Positions 1 to 9,346 of a stretch of 64,000 nt of DNA are shown here, one piece after another. This DNA comes from Actinomycetales bacterium. Its GTDB lineage: Bacteria > Actinomycetota > Actinomycetes > Actinomycetales > Dermatophilaceae. Each line of letters opens with the position of its first letter. Within the stretch, counting starts at the first letter, position 1. A program made the translations under genes and the position numbers. The notes under the pieces were generated by a model, which did not search any database, was not told where the DNA came from, and saw only the letters and a program-made list of their open reading frames with translations. Location of the stretch: contig JADJVI010000046.1 in NCBI GenBank assembly GCA_016710645.1, forward strand, positions 1-64,000, read 5' to 3'.

Positions 1-13
1 TCTGGGAGGCAGT

Positions 14-164
14 GTGAACAGACAGAAGGTCGCTCAGGTCGCGGTCGCGGCATTGGTGGCACCCCTGGTAAGGGCTGGTCGGAGGGGCTCCCGCAAACGC
101 CGCGGGCCGCACGTCCCCACCATCGTGGTGATGAAGGCTGACCCCTTGGTGCGCAGCGTGGCAC
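14..164 (+). pseudogene. 5' fragment of a subtilase gene interrupted by the copper element
   Basis: A GTG start at 14 opens a frame with a basic N-end and a hydrophobic stretch (AQVAVAALVAPL) that could be a signal peptide. It then reads TIVVMKADPLVRSVAP, which resembles the first strand of an inhibitor-I9 subtilisin prodomain. The frame runs into the left inverted repeat at 165. Joining base 164 to base 9350, that is removing the element plus one copy of a CAC duplication, continues in frame as ...LVRSVAP-KDLDTSSAK... into the subtilase at 9347-12162, which itself lacks a signal peptide and the start of its prodomain. The middle of this fragment (about residues 20-35) is unusually Arg-rich and may contain a further small indel. 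The split-gene reading is inference from the join, not a database match. Confidence 0.6.
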
Positions 165-182
165 CTGTCGAGATGCAGCGAA
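165..182 (+). repeat. Left terminal inverted repeat
   Basis: CTGTCGAGATGCAGCGAA, a perfect 18-bp inverted match to 9329-9346. The next bases inward (CATTGCC...) show only scattered matches to the right end, so the perfect repeat stops at 18 bp. Confidence 0.7.
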
Positions 183-574
183 CATTGCCAAAGTCGCCCG
201 ACTATTGCGGCAATAACGCGCAGAACGCCCAAGCTCTTGGAGGCCAAACGTGCCGTTATGGACGGTCGACGCCCCTGCGTATGCAGGCCATGTGATCCTC
301 ACGGACCCCGCAGTCTCGCCCTCATGCCGATGACCGCGAGTCGTGTTTCTGGTCGGCCTGCACTGGATCTTGACTAAGCAGCCTGTCGGCTCGTTGTTGG
401 AGGAATGGGCACGGACCCGAGCACTGCCCAAACGCCGCGAGCCGGCACCCGTCTGGGTGCCTCCAGCCCTGAGTGCGTCTTGTGAGTCGCCGGGGGCGCG
501 CTGGCGCAGTTGGCTGAGTCAGGCCGTGCGGCTGCGGAGGTGAGCGATCCCCGGAGGCGAGTGTTGGAGATTGG
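183..574. other. No gene recognised (392 bp inside left end of the element)
   Basis: Short open frames exist on both strands (for example 343-543 plus and 322-585 minus), but none has a recognisable motif, a convincing ribosome binding site or normal amino-acid composition. It probably holds non-coding end sequence of the element and the 3' flank of the sensor-kinase gene. Confidence 0.5.
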
Positions 575-1700
575 CTAACGCCCAAGGAGTGGGAGGGTGA
601 ATATGAGTCGTGTGCCTTCTCCCGTGGCCGTCACTGTTGGCGGTGAGGCTGCCGTGGTGGGCGTCGATGAGGCTTTGCTGATGGTCAGCCCGATGCCTGA
701 ACCTGTGCGGTCGCGGGTGCGGGCGGCGTCACCTCGATAGAACCGTTCGAAGGCGTGCTCGAGTTTGTTTGGGGTCATTCCGTCTCCGCGTCGATCACGG
801 AGATTGCCGCTTCTTCACCTTGGCGGTTGGCGGCCGGATGACGGTTCCTCCTGGGGGGTGTGGCGGAGTGCATTGGTGAGGAGGTTGGTCAGGACCTGTC
901 CGATGCGGTTAGCGGTCGACGTGGACTTCGAGCCCTGTGGCCGTTGGTGGCTCGACGACGAGGTTGGCCCCCTTGAGCGGCAAAGGCGTCACGCATGCCC
1001 TCGTGGGCCGCAGAGAGAAGATCCGTGACGTGGTGTGGGCGGAGGTCGAGCGCGAGGCGGCCCTCCTCGGCCGTGGAGACCTCGTCGATGTCGTCGGCGA
1101 GCCGCGCCAGCCGGCGGGTTTGCTCTCCTAACGCCGCGCGAGATTTCGGGCCCAAGATCGGCGACACCGTCGTGGAGCCCTTCGTGGTAGGCGCTCAGGG
1201 GTCGCGATCGGTGTGCGGAGTTCCGTGCAAGAGGTCCGACAGCATCCGTCGGCGGGTGTCCTCGATGCCTTCGAGCCTGCTGGCCCATCGTGTTGAACGC
1301 GGCTGCCAGGGTTTCCGTTCGGTGCCTGAGGGGCGATGGGGTCGGCACGCGCGTGGAGTAGTGCCCACGGGTGAGTTCCCTGCAGCAGTGGTCACCTGTT
1401 CGAGAGGGCGGCCGGAGCCATCGGGTGAGGAACCATGTCACCGAGTGACGGCAGCGAGCAGCGAGATCAGCAGACCGACCCCGACGGAGATCAAGGACGC
1501 ATCGCGGTAGGCCATCTCGATGTGGACGAGCTCAGGGGAGTTCTGTTGGTGGCTGGCCTCTCGACGAGGTGCTGGTGGAAGATGGGGGGCCGATCACGGT
1601 GGCAACCAGGCCGACAGTGAGGGCACCGGCGACCAGCACGATAGCCTGTCCGGCCAATAGTCGGGTAGCCAGCCCAGCGCTGTTTGCGCGCTGGTGCCAT
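575..1700 (-). pseudogene. Two-component sensor histidine kinase, frameshifted
   Basis: Reading across several frames reconstructs a classical membrane sensor kinase of about 375 residues. After an ATG at 1700 comes a first membrane segment (QAIVLVAGALTVGLVATV), a short extracytoplasmic loop, a second segment (SLISVGVGLLISLLAA), a HAMP linker, an H-box (LHELRTPIATLSAYHEGL with the phospho-accepting His) and a HATPase domain ending in FERFYRGDAARTRDRTGSG and the G2 box GSGIGL. At least five single-base shifts break it; those I can trace are in G/C runs, for example two compensating shifts either side of SLIDAHHGSL near the C-terminus. The start overlaps the stop of the response regulator (TGATG), so the two genes are coupled. 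Copper sensing is inferred from the divergent copper genes. Decay versus sequencing error cannot be decided here. Confidence 0.75.
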
Positions 1701-2422
1701 CACCCTTGTCCCATCCGGTCACCCGACGCCTCGGACTGGTGATGTATCTGCCGGTTTCCGGGTCGTCGCCGAGTTTGCGGCGCAGGTGAGCGACGTGAAC
1801 ATCGACGAGGTGCTCGTCGCCGACCCAGTCCGGCCCCAGATGTCGTCGATGAGCTGGCGCCGGAGAAAGCCATCGATGGACGGCGCGTCAAAGCCATGAG
1901 CAGGTCCCGTTCGGGTGGGGGGCCAGGGCCACCTCGACGTCGCGCAGGTGCATTACGCTGGCCGTCCGGGTCGACACGTAGTGCACCGAACACCCTGGTC
2001 GGTTCACTACGGGCGGTCCCGGAGGCGGTGGTGGATCCGGTGCGGGGTCGTCGCAGTACCGCTTGGACTCTGCGACCAGTTCGCGGACGCTGAACGGTTT
2101 GGTGATGTAGTCGTCCGCGCCGACGGACAACCCGATGAGGGTGTCGATCTCGTCCTTTCGGGCGGTGACGACGATGACGTAGCAGTCGGTGAAGGTGCGA
2201 AGCTGCCGGCACACTTCGATGCCGTCCAGCCCGGGGAGCCCCAGGTCCAGGATCACGACATCGGGCGCTAGGTCACGCGCGGCTTGGACACCGTCCGGGC
2301 CGGTGTGGACCACGCTGGAGTCATACCCGGCGCGGGACATGTAGGCGGCGATCATTCCGGCCAGCGTTGTTTCGTCCTCGATGATCAGGACTCAGAGCGC
2401 CCGATGGTGGTGTCGTGCTCAC
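1700..2422 (-). pseudogene. OmpR-type response regulator, frameshifted
   Basis: The receiver domain is clear: acidic pair in LIIEDE, phosphorylation Asp in VVILDLGLPGLDG, the conserved Thr in VIVVTARKDE and Lys in DYITKPFSVREL. The winged-helix output domain can be rebuilt only by switching frame (DDIWG, VDVHVAHLRRKLGDDPETGRYI, VRGVGYRM), so it has at least two or three single-base shifts. One more shift separates the likely GTG start at 2422 from LIIED. The gene would bind upstream of the divergent copper operon that starts at 2585. It is transcribed ahead of the sensor kinase with a TGATG overlap. Family assignment is firm; copper specificity is from context. Confidence 0.75.
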
Positions 2423-2584
2423 CTCTCAGTGTCCCTGCCCTCCGCCCGTATGCGGGTCTCGCGCACGGCCCGGGAGCAGATCTTCGTCAAACCTCAACCT
2501 CGCCGCGGTCCGGTCTTGAGGGTCGGGTTGCACTGTGGATCGTGACGGTGCAGTGCGCCGCGACGACGGGACGGGAGAGCGCTC

Positions 2585-2827
2585 ATGATGTGGGGCAACG
2601 GTGCCGGGATGGGCTGGTGGATGTGGCTCGTGATGGGCGGCGGCGCCCTCGGCTTCTGGGTCGTCATTGTGCTGGTGATCCGGGCCCTGCTCCCCGGCCG
2701 GGCGCGTCCGGCAGGGAATCGACCCGAACGGATCCGCTCACTCTCCTCAAGGGAAAGCCTGGCCCGCGGCGAGGTGAGCCTGGAGGAGTACGAACAACGC
2801 CGCCGCCTGATCGTCGACGGCCACTGA
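2585..2827 (+). CDS. Small membrane protein with C-terminal SHOCT domain
   Basis: Eighty residues: a Met/Trp/Gly-rich start (MMWGNGAGMGWWMW), one membrane helix (about residues 14-38, GGGALGFWVVIVLVIRALL), then a SHOCT motif (RESLARGEVSLEEYEQRRRLI) at the C-terminus. SHOCT domains are short helical tails common at the ends of small membrane and stress proteins. It is the first gene of the plus-strand copper operon and is divergent from the response regulator; the 160 bp between them should hold both promoters. A Met-rich N-terminus in this position suggests metal binding at the membrane, but no function is established. It is intact, unlike most of its neighbours. Confidence 0.75.
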   Translation: MMWGNGAGMGWWMWLVMGGGALGFWVVIVLVIRALLPGRARPAGNRPERIRSLSSRESLARGEVSLEEYEQRRRLIVDGH

Positions 2828-2852
2828 CAGCGACCACCCTCTGAAAGGCATC

Positions 2853-4358
2853 ATGACTTCGTCCCTATTCTCCCGCCGCAACGTCCTCCTCGGCGGGCTC
2901 GGCCTGGCCTCGAGCGCAGCGTTGGCCGCCTGCACCTCCAGTTCGTCGGGGATGGCGGGGATGCCGTCGCGCACCGTCGGCCCCCCGACGCCAGTGTCCC
3001 CGTCACCGGGACAGAAGGTGCTCGAGAAGACCCTGACGGCCCGGCCGGTCAGCCTTGACCTGGGCGGGCGGACAGTGGCCACGTGGGCCTACGACGGTGC
3101 GCTTCCCGGCCCGTTGGTGCGAGCAACTGCGGGTGACTTCCTGCGACTCACGCTCGACAACCAGCTCCCCGCAGACACCACGATTCACTGGCACGGCATC
3201 CGACTGCGCAACGCCGCCGACGGCGTCCCCGACCTCACCCAGGATCCCGGTCAAGACCGGCGGCAAGTTCGTCTACGAGTTCACCGCCCCGGATCCGGGC
3301 ACCTACTTCTTCCACCCCCACGTGGGGGTCCAACTCGACCGCGGCCTGTACGCCCCGATGATCATCGACGACCCCAACGACCCCGGCGGCTATGACGCCG
3401 AATGGATCCTCGTCCTCGACGACTGGATCGATGGCACCGGCACCAACCCCGACGAGGTGTTGAAGAAGCTGATCGCCGACGGTGGCCCCGCCAACGGAGG
3501 CGGCATGGGCGGGATGGGTGGCATGGACCACGGATCCATGGGTGGGATGTCGATGGGGAGCGGGCCGTGGGGTGACGCCGGCGACGTCACCTATCCGCTG
3601 TTCCTGATCAATGGCAAACCCCCGACCGACCCGGATGTGCTGACCGCCAAACCGGGCCAGACGGTGCGCCTGCGGGTCATCAACGCCGCTTCCGACACCA
3701 TCTTCAGCCTCGCCGTAGGCGGTCACCAACTGACCGTCACCCACACCGACGGGTATGCCGTCCAGCCTGCGAGGGTCGGGGCGATCTATCTTGGGATGGG
3801 CGAACGATACGACGTCATCGTCACCCTCGGAGATGGCGTCTTTCCCGTCGTGGCACGCCCGTTTGGCAAGACCAGCGGCGGGCAAGCGATGGCCCTGATC
3901 CGCACCGCCAGCGGCACCGCACCCGGCCCAGACGTGAACCCGAGCGAACTCTCGGGCCAAGTCCTCATTGGCTCTCAGCTGCAGCCGGCAAAGTCCTCGA
4001 TGCTTCCCCCAAGTCACCGGACTCCACCATTGACCTGGCCCTCCAAGGCTCGATGAAGCCCTACCAGTGGGGCATCAACGGCGCCGCATACGGCAAGAAC
4101 GAGCCACTGACCGTCAAGGCAGGCCAGCGACTGCGGATCAACGCCACCAACATGTCCATGATGAGCCACCCCCGCACGTCCACGGCCACACCTTCGCCCT
4201 GCCCTCAGGACTGCGCAAGGACACCGTCCTCATGGCTCCCCATGCAATCAGTGGCCATCGACGTGGAAGCCGACAACCCCGGCGACTGGATGGTCCACTG
4301 CCACAACGCCTACCACGGTGAGGCGGGCATGATGATCGCCTTGGAGTACCGCTCATGA
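2853..4358 (+). pseudogene. Multicopper oxidase (CueO/McoP-like), frameshifted
   Basis: It is an exported copper-oxidising enzyme of three cupredoxin domains. The N-terminus has a twin-arginine signal (SRRNVLLGGLGL) followed by a lipobox (LAAC). Copper ligands are visible in order: TIHWHGI, YFFHPHVG, HVHGHTF and HCHNAYHGEAGM. Between domains 2 and 3 is a Met/Gly/His-rich loop (about 3502-3560: GGMGGMGGMDHGSMGGMSMG), as in copper-tolerance oxidases. The frame shifts near 3243, near 3990, near 4165 and back near 4236, each explicable by one base gained or lost in a G/C run; the net change is zero, so start and stop are in phase. Located 25 bp after the SHOCT gene. Either a decaying gene or sequencing error in homopolymers. 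Confidence 0.8.
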
Positions 4359-5284
4359 GCACCAAGAACACCCCGGCCGCCTTCTCTTGGTCGGCAGCAC
4401 ACTCGTGGCTGGGGCAGCCTGGCCGCATATGGTGCTACGACCACCTCGACCTTCTCGAGCACACCGAACAGCAACGTCTCTTCGGGCTCGGCTCCCACCG
4501 CAGTCGCGGGAGGGTCAACCTCCACCGCATCAGTCGCACCCAAGGCGCCGGTGGCGATCACCCACATCCATGCGGTCGCCCGCGACCCCAAGACCGGTGA
4601 CCTGCTCCTGGCCACCCACGAGGGACTCTTCCGCCACGGCAACGGCGACCTCCTCCAGACCGGCCCGGTCATCGACCTGATGGGTTTCGCCGTCGCCCCG
4701 GACGGCACCTACTACGCCTCCGGGCACCCCGGCGCCGGCGTCGACCTCCCCCAGCCGGTCGGGCTCATCACCTCCACCGATTCGGGTCGCACGTGGCGCG
4801 TCGCGTCACGAGGGGGCGAGTCCGACTTCCACGCCCTCACCTCAGGCCCAACCAGCGTGGTCGGCTTCGATGGCACTCTTCGCAGCACCACCGACGGCGC
4901 GAACTGGACCACCCGCACCATCGCCGCTGCCCCCGCACCCTGGCCGCGTCACCGCAAACCGGAGCACTGCTCGCCACCACCGAAACCGGGCTCCTCCACA
5001 GCACCGATGACGGCGCCTCCTGGAAGCCCTTGGCCCCACCCGAGAAGGCCCTGCTCGCCGCATGGGCCGACGAGCAAACCATCGTGATCGCCACCACGAA
5101 CGGCCAGATCGCGACCAGCAACGACACCGGAGCAACCTGGACCCTGCAACCCAAGCGCATCGGAGCCCCGCAAGCCCTGTTTGCCCACAGCGGCACCGAC
5201 GGCCAGATCGAAACCATCCTCGTCATCGACGGCGCCGTGCTCCGCACCGTAGACGGGGGCGCCACCGTCCAGAAGCTCCTGTGA
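4355..5284 (+). pseudogene. Secreted beta-propeller (F510_1955-type glycosyl-hydrolase-like) protein, frameshifted
   Basis: The ATG at 4355 overlaps the oxidase stop (ATGA). Reconstructed from three frames it encodes a hydrophobic export segment (VGSTLVAGA), a Ser/Thr-rich linker, and then BNR/sortilin-like propeller blades: THIHAVARDPKTGDLLLAT, LITSTDSGRTW, LRSTTDGANW, LLHSTDDGASW, IATSNDTGATW, LRTVDGGAT. The repeated S-x-D-x-G-x-x-W (Asp-box) pattern defines the fold. Proteins of this type commonly accompany actinobacterial copper genes; their enzymatic activity is not established. Frame changes occur near 4395-4430 and near 4932. Confidence 0.65.
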
Positions 5285-5331
5285 AGCCCGCAGGGGCCTA
5301 GACCAGATCTTCACCGAACCACGACCCGAGG

Positions 5332-5667
5332 GTGACACCGTCCCCGCAGGCTGAAAGCACCGGGGACAGCCCTGAGCACCGCAACCGAGACCAAGAGAGC
5401 AGTCATGCAACAGCAGAACACCCCGAACCCGACCGACGCACCCCCACACCACCGGCTGAGACGACGCCCACCAGGCCCAGTCGCGGCCGCGGCCATCACT
5501 GGCTGATGTGGCTCATGTGCGTGCCCATGCTGCTGCTCGTGGGCGCCTTGATCGCGACCGGCCGCCTGGGCGCCGGCGGCCTGCTCTACGCCCTGGGCTG
5601 CCTGCTCATGATGGGCCTGATGATGGCGTGGATGAACCACGGCACCAACCACGAGAACAAGCCGTGA
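5332..5667 (+). CDS. Small His/Met-rich two-helix membrane protein (DUF2933-like)
   Basis: A 111-residue frame. The informative part is the C-terminal half: GRGHHWLMWLMCVPMLLL opens a first membrane helix, followed by ALIATGRLGAGGLLYALG and a second helix LLMMGLMMAWMNHG, rich in Met and His. Small proteins of this shape are frequent in copper and mercury loci next to P-type ATPases. The N-terminus is doubtful: an ATG at 5405 with an AGAGAG ribosome site lies in a different frame, so the true gene may start there and carry one more single-base shift. Function unknown; metal binding at the membrane is inferred from composition and place. Confidence 0.5.
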   Translation: MTPSPQAESTGDSPEHRNRDQESSHATAEHPEPDRRTPTPPAETTPTRPSRGRGHHWLMWLMCVPMLLLVGALIATGRLGAGGLLYALGCLLMMGLMMAWMNHGTNHENKP

Positions 5668-5767
5668 AGGCGGCCGCCCGACCCCGACGACTGGCCGACC
5701 CGAGAAGCAGGACTGCCCCTCGGGGATCTGCTTGTTGAGAGTGTCACCTACCGAAGGACCAGACCGG

Positions 5768-6058
5768 ATGAACTCCACCCAGACGTATGCCGTCACCGGT
5801 ATGACCTGTGGCCACTGCGAGAGCAGCGTCCGCCACCAGGTCTCCACACTGCCAGGAGTGCGAGACCTGACCGTCAGCGCCGCCGCCGGCGAAGTCATCA
5901 TCACTACTAGTGGTCTCGTCTCCGACGACGCTGTCGTCAGGGCCGTCGCCGAGGCCGGCTACACCGCCCCGCCGCAACTGACCCACGCCCAGCCGTGGCG
6001 CCACACGGGCGTCACGAGCACTGCCGGAGGAGAACCCGGACATGCAGCACGACCATGA
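5768..6058 (+). CDS. copZ: Heavy-metal-associated (HMA) copper chaperone, CopZ-like
   Basis: Ninety-six residues from the ATG at 5768. The ferredoxin-like HMA fold is signalled by YAVTGMTCGHCESSV (metal-binding C-x-x-C) near the N-terminus, a conserved LPGVRDLTVSAAAGEVII strand and AVAEAGYTA at the end of the domain. CopZ proteins carry Cu+ to the exporter ATPase. A tail of about 25 residues after the domain is Gly/His-rich and is unusual for the family; it overlaps the start of the ATPase gene by 17 bases, so the two are probably translationally coupled. Confidence 0.8.
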   Translation: MNSTQTYAVTGMTCGHCESSVRHQVSTLPGVRDLTVSAAAGEVIITTSGLVSDDAVVRAVAEAGYTAPPQLTHAQPWRHTGVTSTAGGEPGHAARP

Positions 6059-8401
6059 GCACCACCAGAGCGTCACCAAGACCAGCCAGTCCGTGACAGA
6101 CCCTGTGTGCGGGATGCAGGTCGATCCCAACACGGCGCTGACCCTCGATCACGATGGCACGACATACCACTTCTGTTCCGATCGTTGCCGCGACCGCTTT
6201 CGCCACGACCCGGCCAGCTTCCTCACGCCCCCTCAAGACTCCGACGACGCGGCCCCGCGCAACCAGGACGTGAACGAAGACGCCGCCGAGTGGACCTGCC
6301 CGATGCACCCGAGGTGCGCCGTCCCGGTCCGGGGTCGTGCCCGATCTGTGGGATGGCTCTGGAGCCGGTCACCGTCACCGCGGACACCGGTCCCAGCCCC
6401 GAACTTGCTGACATGTCCCGCCGCTTCTGGGTCGCGACCGCCTTGACCATCCCGATCGTGATCCTCGAGATGGGCCGCCACTTCATCCCCTTCCTGCATG
6501 ACCTGATTTCCGCGCGTACCTCCGTCTGGCTCCAACTCGTCCTGGCCACGCCGGTCGTGCTGTGGGCCGGGTGGCCCTTCTTCGTACGCGGCTGGGCCTC
6601 GGTCCGCACCCGCAACCTGAACATGTTCACCCTCATCGCGATGGGCACCGGTATCGCGTGGCTGTTCAGCGTCATCGCGACCATCGCGCCCGGGATCTTC
6701 CCCGCCTCCTTCCGCGGCGACGCAGGCACCGTCGATGTCTACTTCGAGGCCGCTGCCGTCATCACCACCCTGGTCCTGCTCGGCCAAGTCCTCGAGCTGC
6801 GTGCCCGCGAACAGACCTCCGGAGCCATCAAGGCCCTGCTGGATCTCACACCGAAGACCGCCCGCCGCATCACCGACAGCGGGGCTGACGAAGAAGTCTC
6901 TCTGGACACGGTCCAGCTCGGGGACCGGCTGCGGGTCCGCCCCGGCGAGGCCGTGCCCGTCGACGGGACCGTCGAGGAGGTCGCTCAGCTGTCGATGAGT
7001 CCTTGGTCACCGGGGGAGTCGATGCCCGTGACCAAGACCAGCGGAGACACCGTCATCGGCGGCACCATCAACGGCAGCGGCGCCCTGATCATGCGCGCCG
7101 AGAAGGTCGGCCGCGACACCATGCTCGCCCGGATCGTCGCCATGGTCGCCGACGCACAACGCTCCCGCGCCCCCATCCAGCGCATGGCCGACAAGGTCGC
7201 CGGCATCTTCGTGCCGGCCGTCATCGTCGTCGCCGTCGTCGCCTTCATCGTATGGGCGCTCGTCGGACCCGACCCCAAACTCGCCCATGCGCTCATCGTC
7301 GCCGTCGCGGTCTTGATCATTGCCTGCCCCTGCGCGCTCGGGCTGGCCACCCCATGTCGATCATGGTCGGAGTCGGACGCGGCGCGGGACTGGGCGTGCT
7401 CATCAAGAACGCCGAAGCGCTCGAGGCGCATGGAGAAGGTCGACACCCTCGTGGTCGACAAGACCGGAACCCTCACCGAGGGGCCGGTCCACCGTCACCG
7501 GCATCATCGCCACCGACGAGCGATCCGAAGACGACCTGTTGCGCCTCGCCGCCGGTGTCGAGCGTGCCTCAGAGCATCCGCTCGCCCTGGCCATCGTCGA
7601 AGCCGCCACCGCCCCGCAGCCTGCCCATCCCCGACGTCACCGACTTCGACTCACCCGTTGGCCGCGGCGTCATCGGCACCGTCGAAGGGCAGGTCCTGGT
7701 CCTCGGCAGCTCCGACTTCCTCGACTCCCACCACATCGACACCACCGAACTCAACAACCGTGCCGATGACCTGCGCGGCGACGGAGCCACCGTCATCTAC
7801 CATGGGAGCCGATGGCCGACTCGTAGGGCTCTTCGCGATCGCCGACCCCATCAAGCCCACCACGCCGGCCGCGCTGAAAGCCCTCCGCGAGGACGGCATC
7901 CGGATCGTCATGCTCACCGGCGACAACCGCGTCACCGCCCAAGCTGTCGCCAAGACCCTCGGCATCGACCAGGTCGAAGCTGAAGTCCTGCCCGACCACA
8001 AGAGCGACATCGTCACCAAGCTCCGTGGCGAAGGCCGCGTGGTCGCGATGGCTGGCGACGGCGTCAACGACGCCCCCGCACTGGCTGCCGCCGACGTGGG
8101 CATCGCGATGGGATCAGGAACCGACGTCGCCATGGAAAGCGCTGGGGTCACCCTCCTCAAGGGCGACCTCACCGGCATCGTGCGCGCCCGCGAGCTTTCG
8201 GAGAAGACCATGCGCAACATCCGACAGAACCTGTTCTTCGCGTTCGTCTACAACGCCCTCGGCATCCCCGTCGCCGCCGGCGTCCTCTACCCCGTCTTCG
8301 GGCTCCTGCTCTCACCCATCATCGCCGCGGCCGCCATGGCCCTATCCAGCGTCAGCGTCATCACCAACGCCCTACGCCTTCGCGCACAATCCATCGACTG
8401 A
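6042..8401 (+). pseudogene. copA: Copper-exporting P1B-type ATPase with YHS and HMBD domains, frameshifted
   Basis: It exports Cu+ across the membrane. Order of parts: His-rich start, YHS/TRASH metal domain (DPVCGMQVDP...YHFCSDRCRDRF), heavy-metal-binding domain (WTCPMHPEVRRPGPGSCPICGM), then the P-type core with actuator TGES, transmembrane CPC (CPCALGLATP), phosphorylation site DKTGTLTEG, hinge GDGVNDAP and the Cu+ signatures FVYNALGIP and MALSSVSV in the last helices. At least seven single-base shifts lie near 6312, 6975, 7012, 7354, 7427, 7485, 7615 and 7800; those I can trace are explained by one G or C gained or lost in a run. The domain set is complete, so the gene was functional recently or is a sequencing-error casualty. 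Confidence 0.8.
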
Positions 8402-8607
8402 CGCTCAGCAACCTTGAGGACTGGCGCGTCAGGCCAGAAGAACCGTTGGCGGACTGTCACCCCGGCGACTATTCGCAGGTCGTTCACGACGGCGAGTTGG
8501 CTGCGAGGAACGCACTCTTCTGCCGCGCATAGAGCGCATAGAGTACGTAGACGCTCCCCGGTTGCTCGAAGGCGATCTTGCAAGGCCCCACCCGACGGGC
8601 CGAGTTG

Positions 8608-8654
8608 TGCAGAGTACCCAGCACGACATCGTGCAGTCTTAGCTGCATCTCGAC
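8608..8654 (+). repeat. Internal direct copy of the element's right end
   Basis: An ungapped alignment to 9298-9344 matches at most of 47 positions, including TCGTGCAGTCTT and GCTGCATCTCGAC. Weaker similarity extends another 50 bp to the left. Both copies contain a short hairpin, TGCAG-N6-CTGCA. The pair brackets the GNAT gene. Confidence 0.6.
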
Positions 8655-8709
8655 GTGAGTTGTCGACAGTGCACGCCCACGACGCCAGATCAGGAGCGCC
8701 GAGCGCGCC

Positions 8710-8715
8710 TAGAGT
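8710..8715 (+). promoter_or_regulatory. Leaderless-type -10 box for the GNAT gene
   Basis: TAGAGT lies exactly 6 bases before the GTG start, so transcription would begin at or next to the start codon. No ribosome binding site is visible, which agrees with a leaderless mRNA. The same arrangement is seen at several other starts in the window. Confidence 0.4.
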
Positions 8716-8721
8716 GGCGCT

Positions 8722-9186
8722 GTGCTTCCGTCATCCACGCCAAGGCTTCGGTTCCGAAAGATGGCGCCAAACGACCTGAGCCACGTCGCCACCTTGGACA
8801 CTGGCGGTTCTCGCGGCCCAGCCGAGTGGATCGACTGGAACGTCTCCAATTACGCCGACTATGGGTTCGGGCTGTGGATCATCGAGACTCACAGCGGGGT
8901 CTTCATCGGTGACTGCGGCCTGACGATGCAAGAGGTGGAGGGTGACTGGTGCATCGAAACCGGATGGCACGTTCACCCTGATGTGCGGCGACTGGGTTAC
9001 GCCACAGAAGCCGCCACCTCGGTGCGCGAAGCGGCGCGTGATGCCGGTATCGAGCATCTCGTCGCCATCATTCGACCTCACAACTTGGCATCGCAGGGGG
9101 TGGCGAAGAAGATCGGCATGTCCCTCGACAGAGAGGTCGACAAGCGCGGTCCCGCGCTGGTGTTCGGCATGGACCTTTCTGGCTGA
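8722..9186 (+). CDS. GNAT family N-acetyltransferase (RimJ/RimL-like)
   Basis: 154 residues. Acetyl-CoA-dependent transferase fold: a RimJ-type N-terminus (TPRLRFRKMAPNDLSHVA), the central strand GVFIGDCGLTM, the acetyl-CoA loop region DVRRLGYATEAATSVREAA (R-x-x-G-x-A) and the C-terminal IIRPHNLASQGVAKKIGM that is typical of the RimJ subgroup. Substrate unknown; it could modify an antibiotic, a small metabolite or a protein N-terminus. It lies at the right end of the inserted element between two direct copies of the end repeat, separate from the copper genes, and is intact. Confidence 0.75.
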   Translation: MLPSSTPRLRFRKMAPNDLSHVATLDTGGSRGPAEWIDWNVSNYADYGFGLWIIETHSGVFIGDCGLTMQEVEGDWCIETGWHVHPDVRRLGYATEAATSVREAARDAGIEHLVAIIRPHNLASQGVAKKIGMSLDREVDKRGPALVFGMDLSG

Positions 9187-9297
9187 TTGCCCGTCTCCCG
9201 AGCAAGCGAGATCCGCCCGCTCATGCCGCCTTGAGGACCTGGGCCTTCCCGGCTGCTGGGGGCGATGTTGCACGACCCCACTGATCGCGACGATTTC

Positions 9298-9344
9298 TGC
9301 AAAGTACGCCGCCTGAGTTCGTGCAGTCTTCGCTGCATCTCGAC
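9298..9344 (+). repeat. Right-end copy of the 47-bp direct repeat
   Basis: Partner of 8608-8654. Its last 16 bases are part of the right terminal inverted repeat. Confidence 0.6.
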
Positions 9345-9346
9345 AG
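9329..9346 (-). repeat. Right terminal inverted repeat
   Basis: TTCGCTGCATCTCGACAG, the exact reverse complement of 165-182, and it abuts the subtilase sequence (CACCGAAGG...). Confidence 0.7.

Larger units (their letters stand above)
8402..8721. other. 320-bp intergenic stretch with element-end repeat and a gene remnant
   Basis: No intact gene. On the minus strand a start-less frame (about 8640 down to 8484) reads protein-like sequence ending VYVLYALYARQKSAFLAAN and stop; I do not recognise it. Its beginning coincides with a diverged copy of the element's right end (8608-8654), so it looks like the debris of an older insertion. Confidence 0.4.
165..9346. mobile_element. 9.2-kb copper-resistance element with 18-bp terminal inverted repeats, inserted in a subtilase gene
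   Basis: The block begins with CTGTCGAGATGCAGCGAA at 165 and ends with its exact reverse complement at 9329-9346. The three bases outside each end are CAC (162-164 and 9347-9349), consistent with a 3-bp target duplication, and excising the block restores an in-frame subtilase. Cargo is a copper regulon (575-8401) and a GNAT gene (8722-9186). I see no transposase, resolvase or integrase inside, so the element would be non-autonomous or have lost its enzyme. It is almost free of the GTATGCC motif that marks the surrounding chromosome (2 copies in 9.2 kb), which supports a foreign origin. The transposon family is not recognised. Confidence 0.65.

Noticed and set aside
8608..9346. Integron-type gene cassette (attC) around the GNAT gene
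   Set aside because: The repeats lack the GTTRRRY core and the paired R/L boxes of attC sites, and no integrase is seen; they are better explained as transposon ends.
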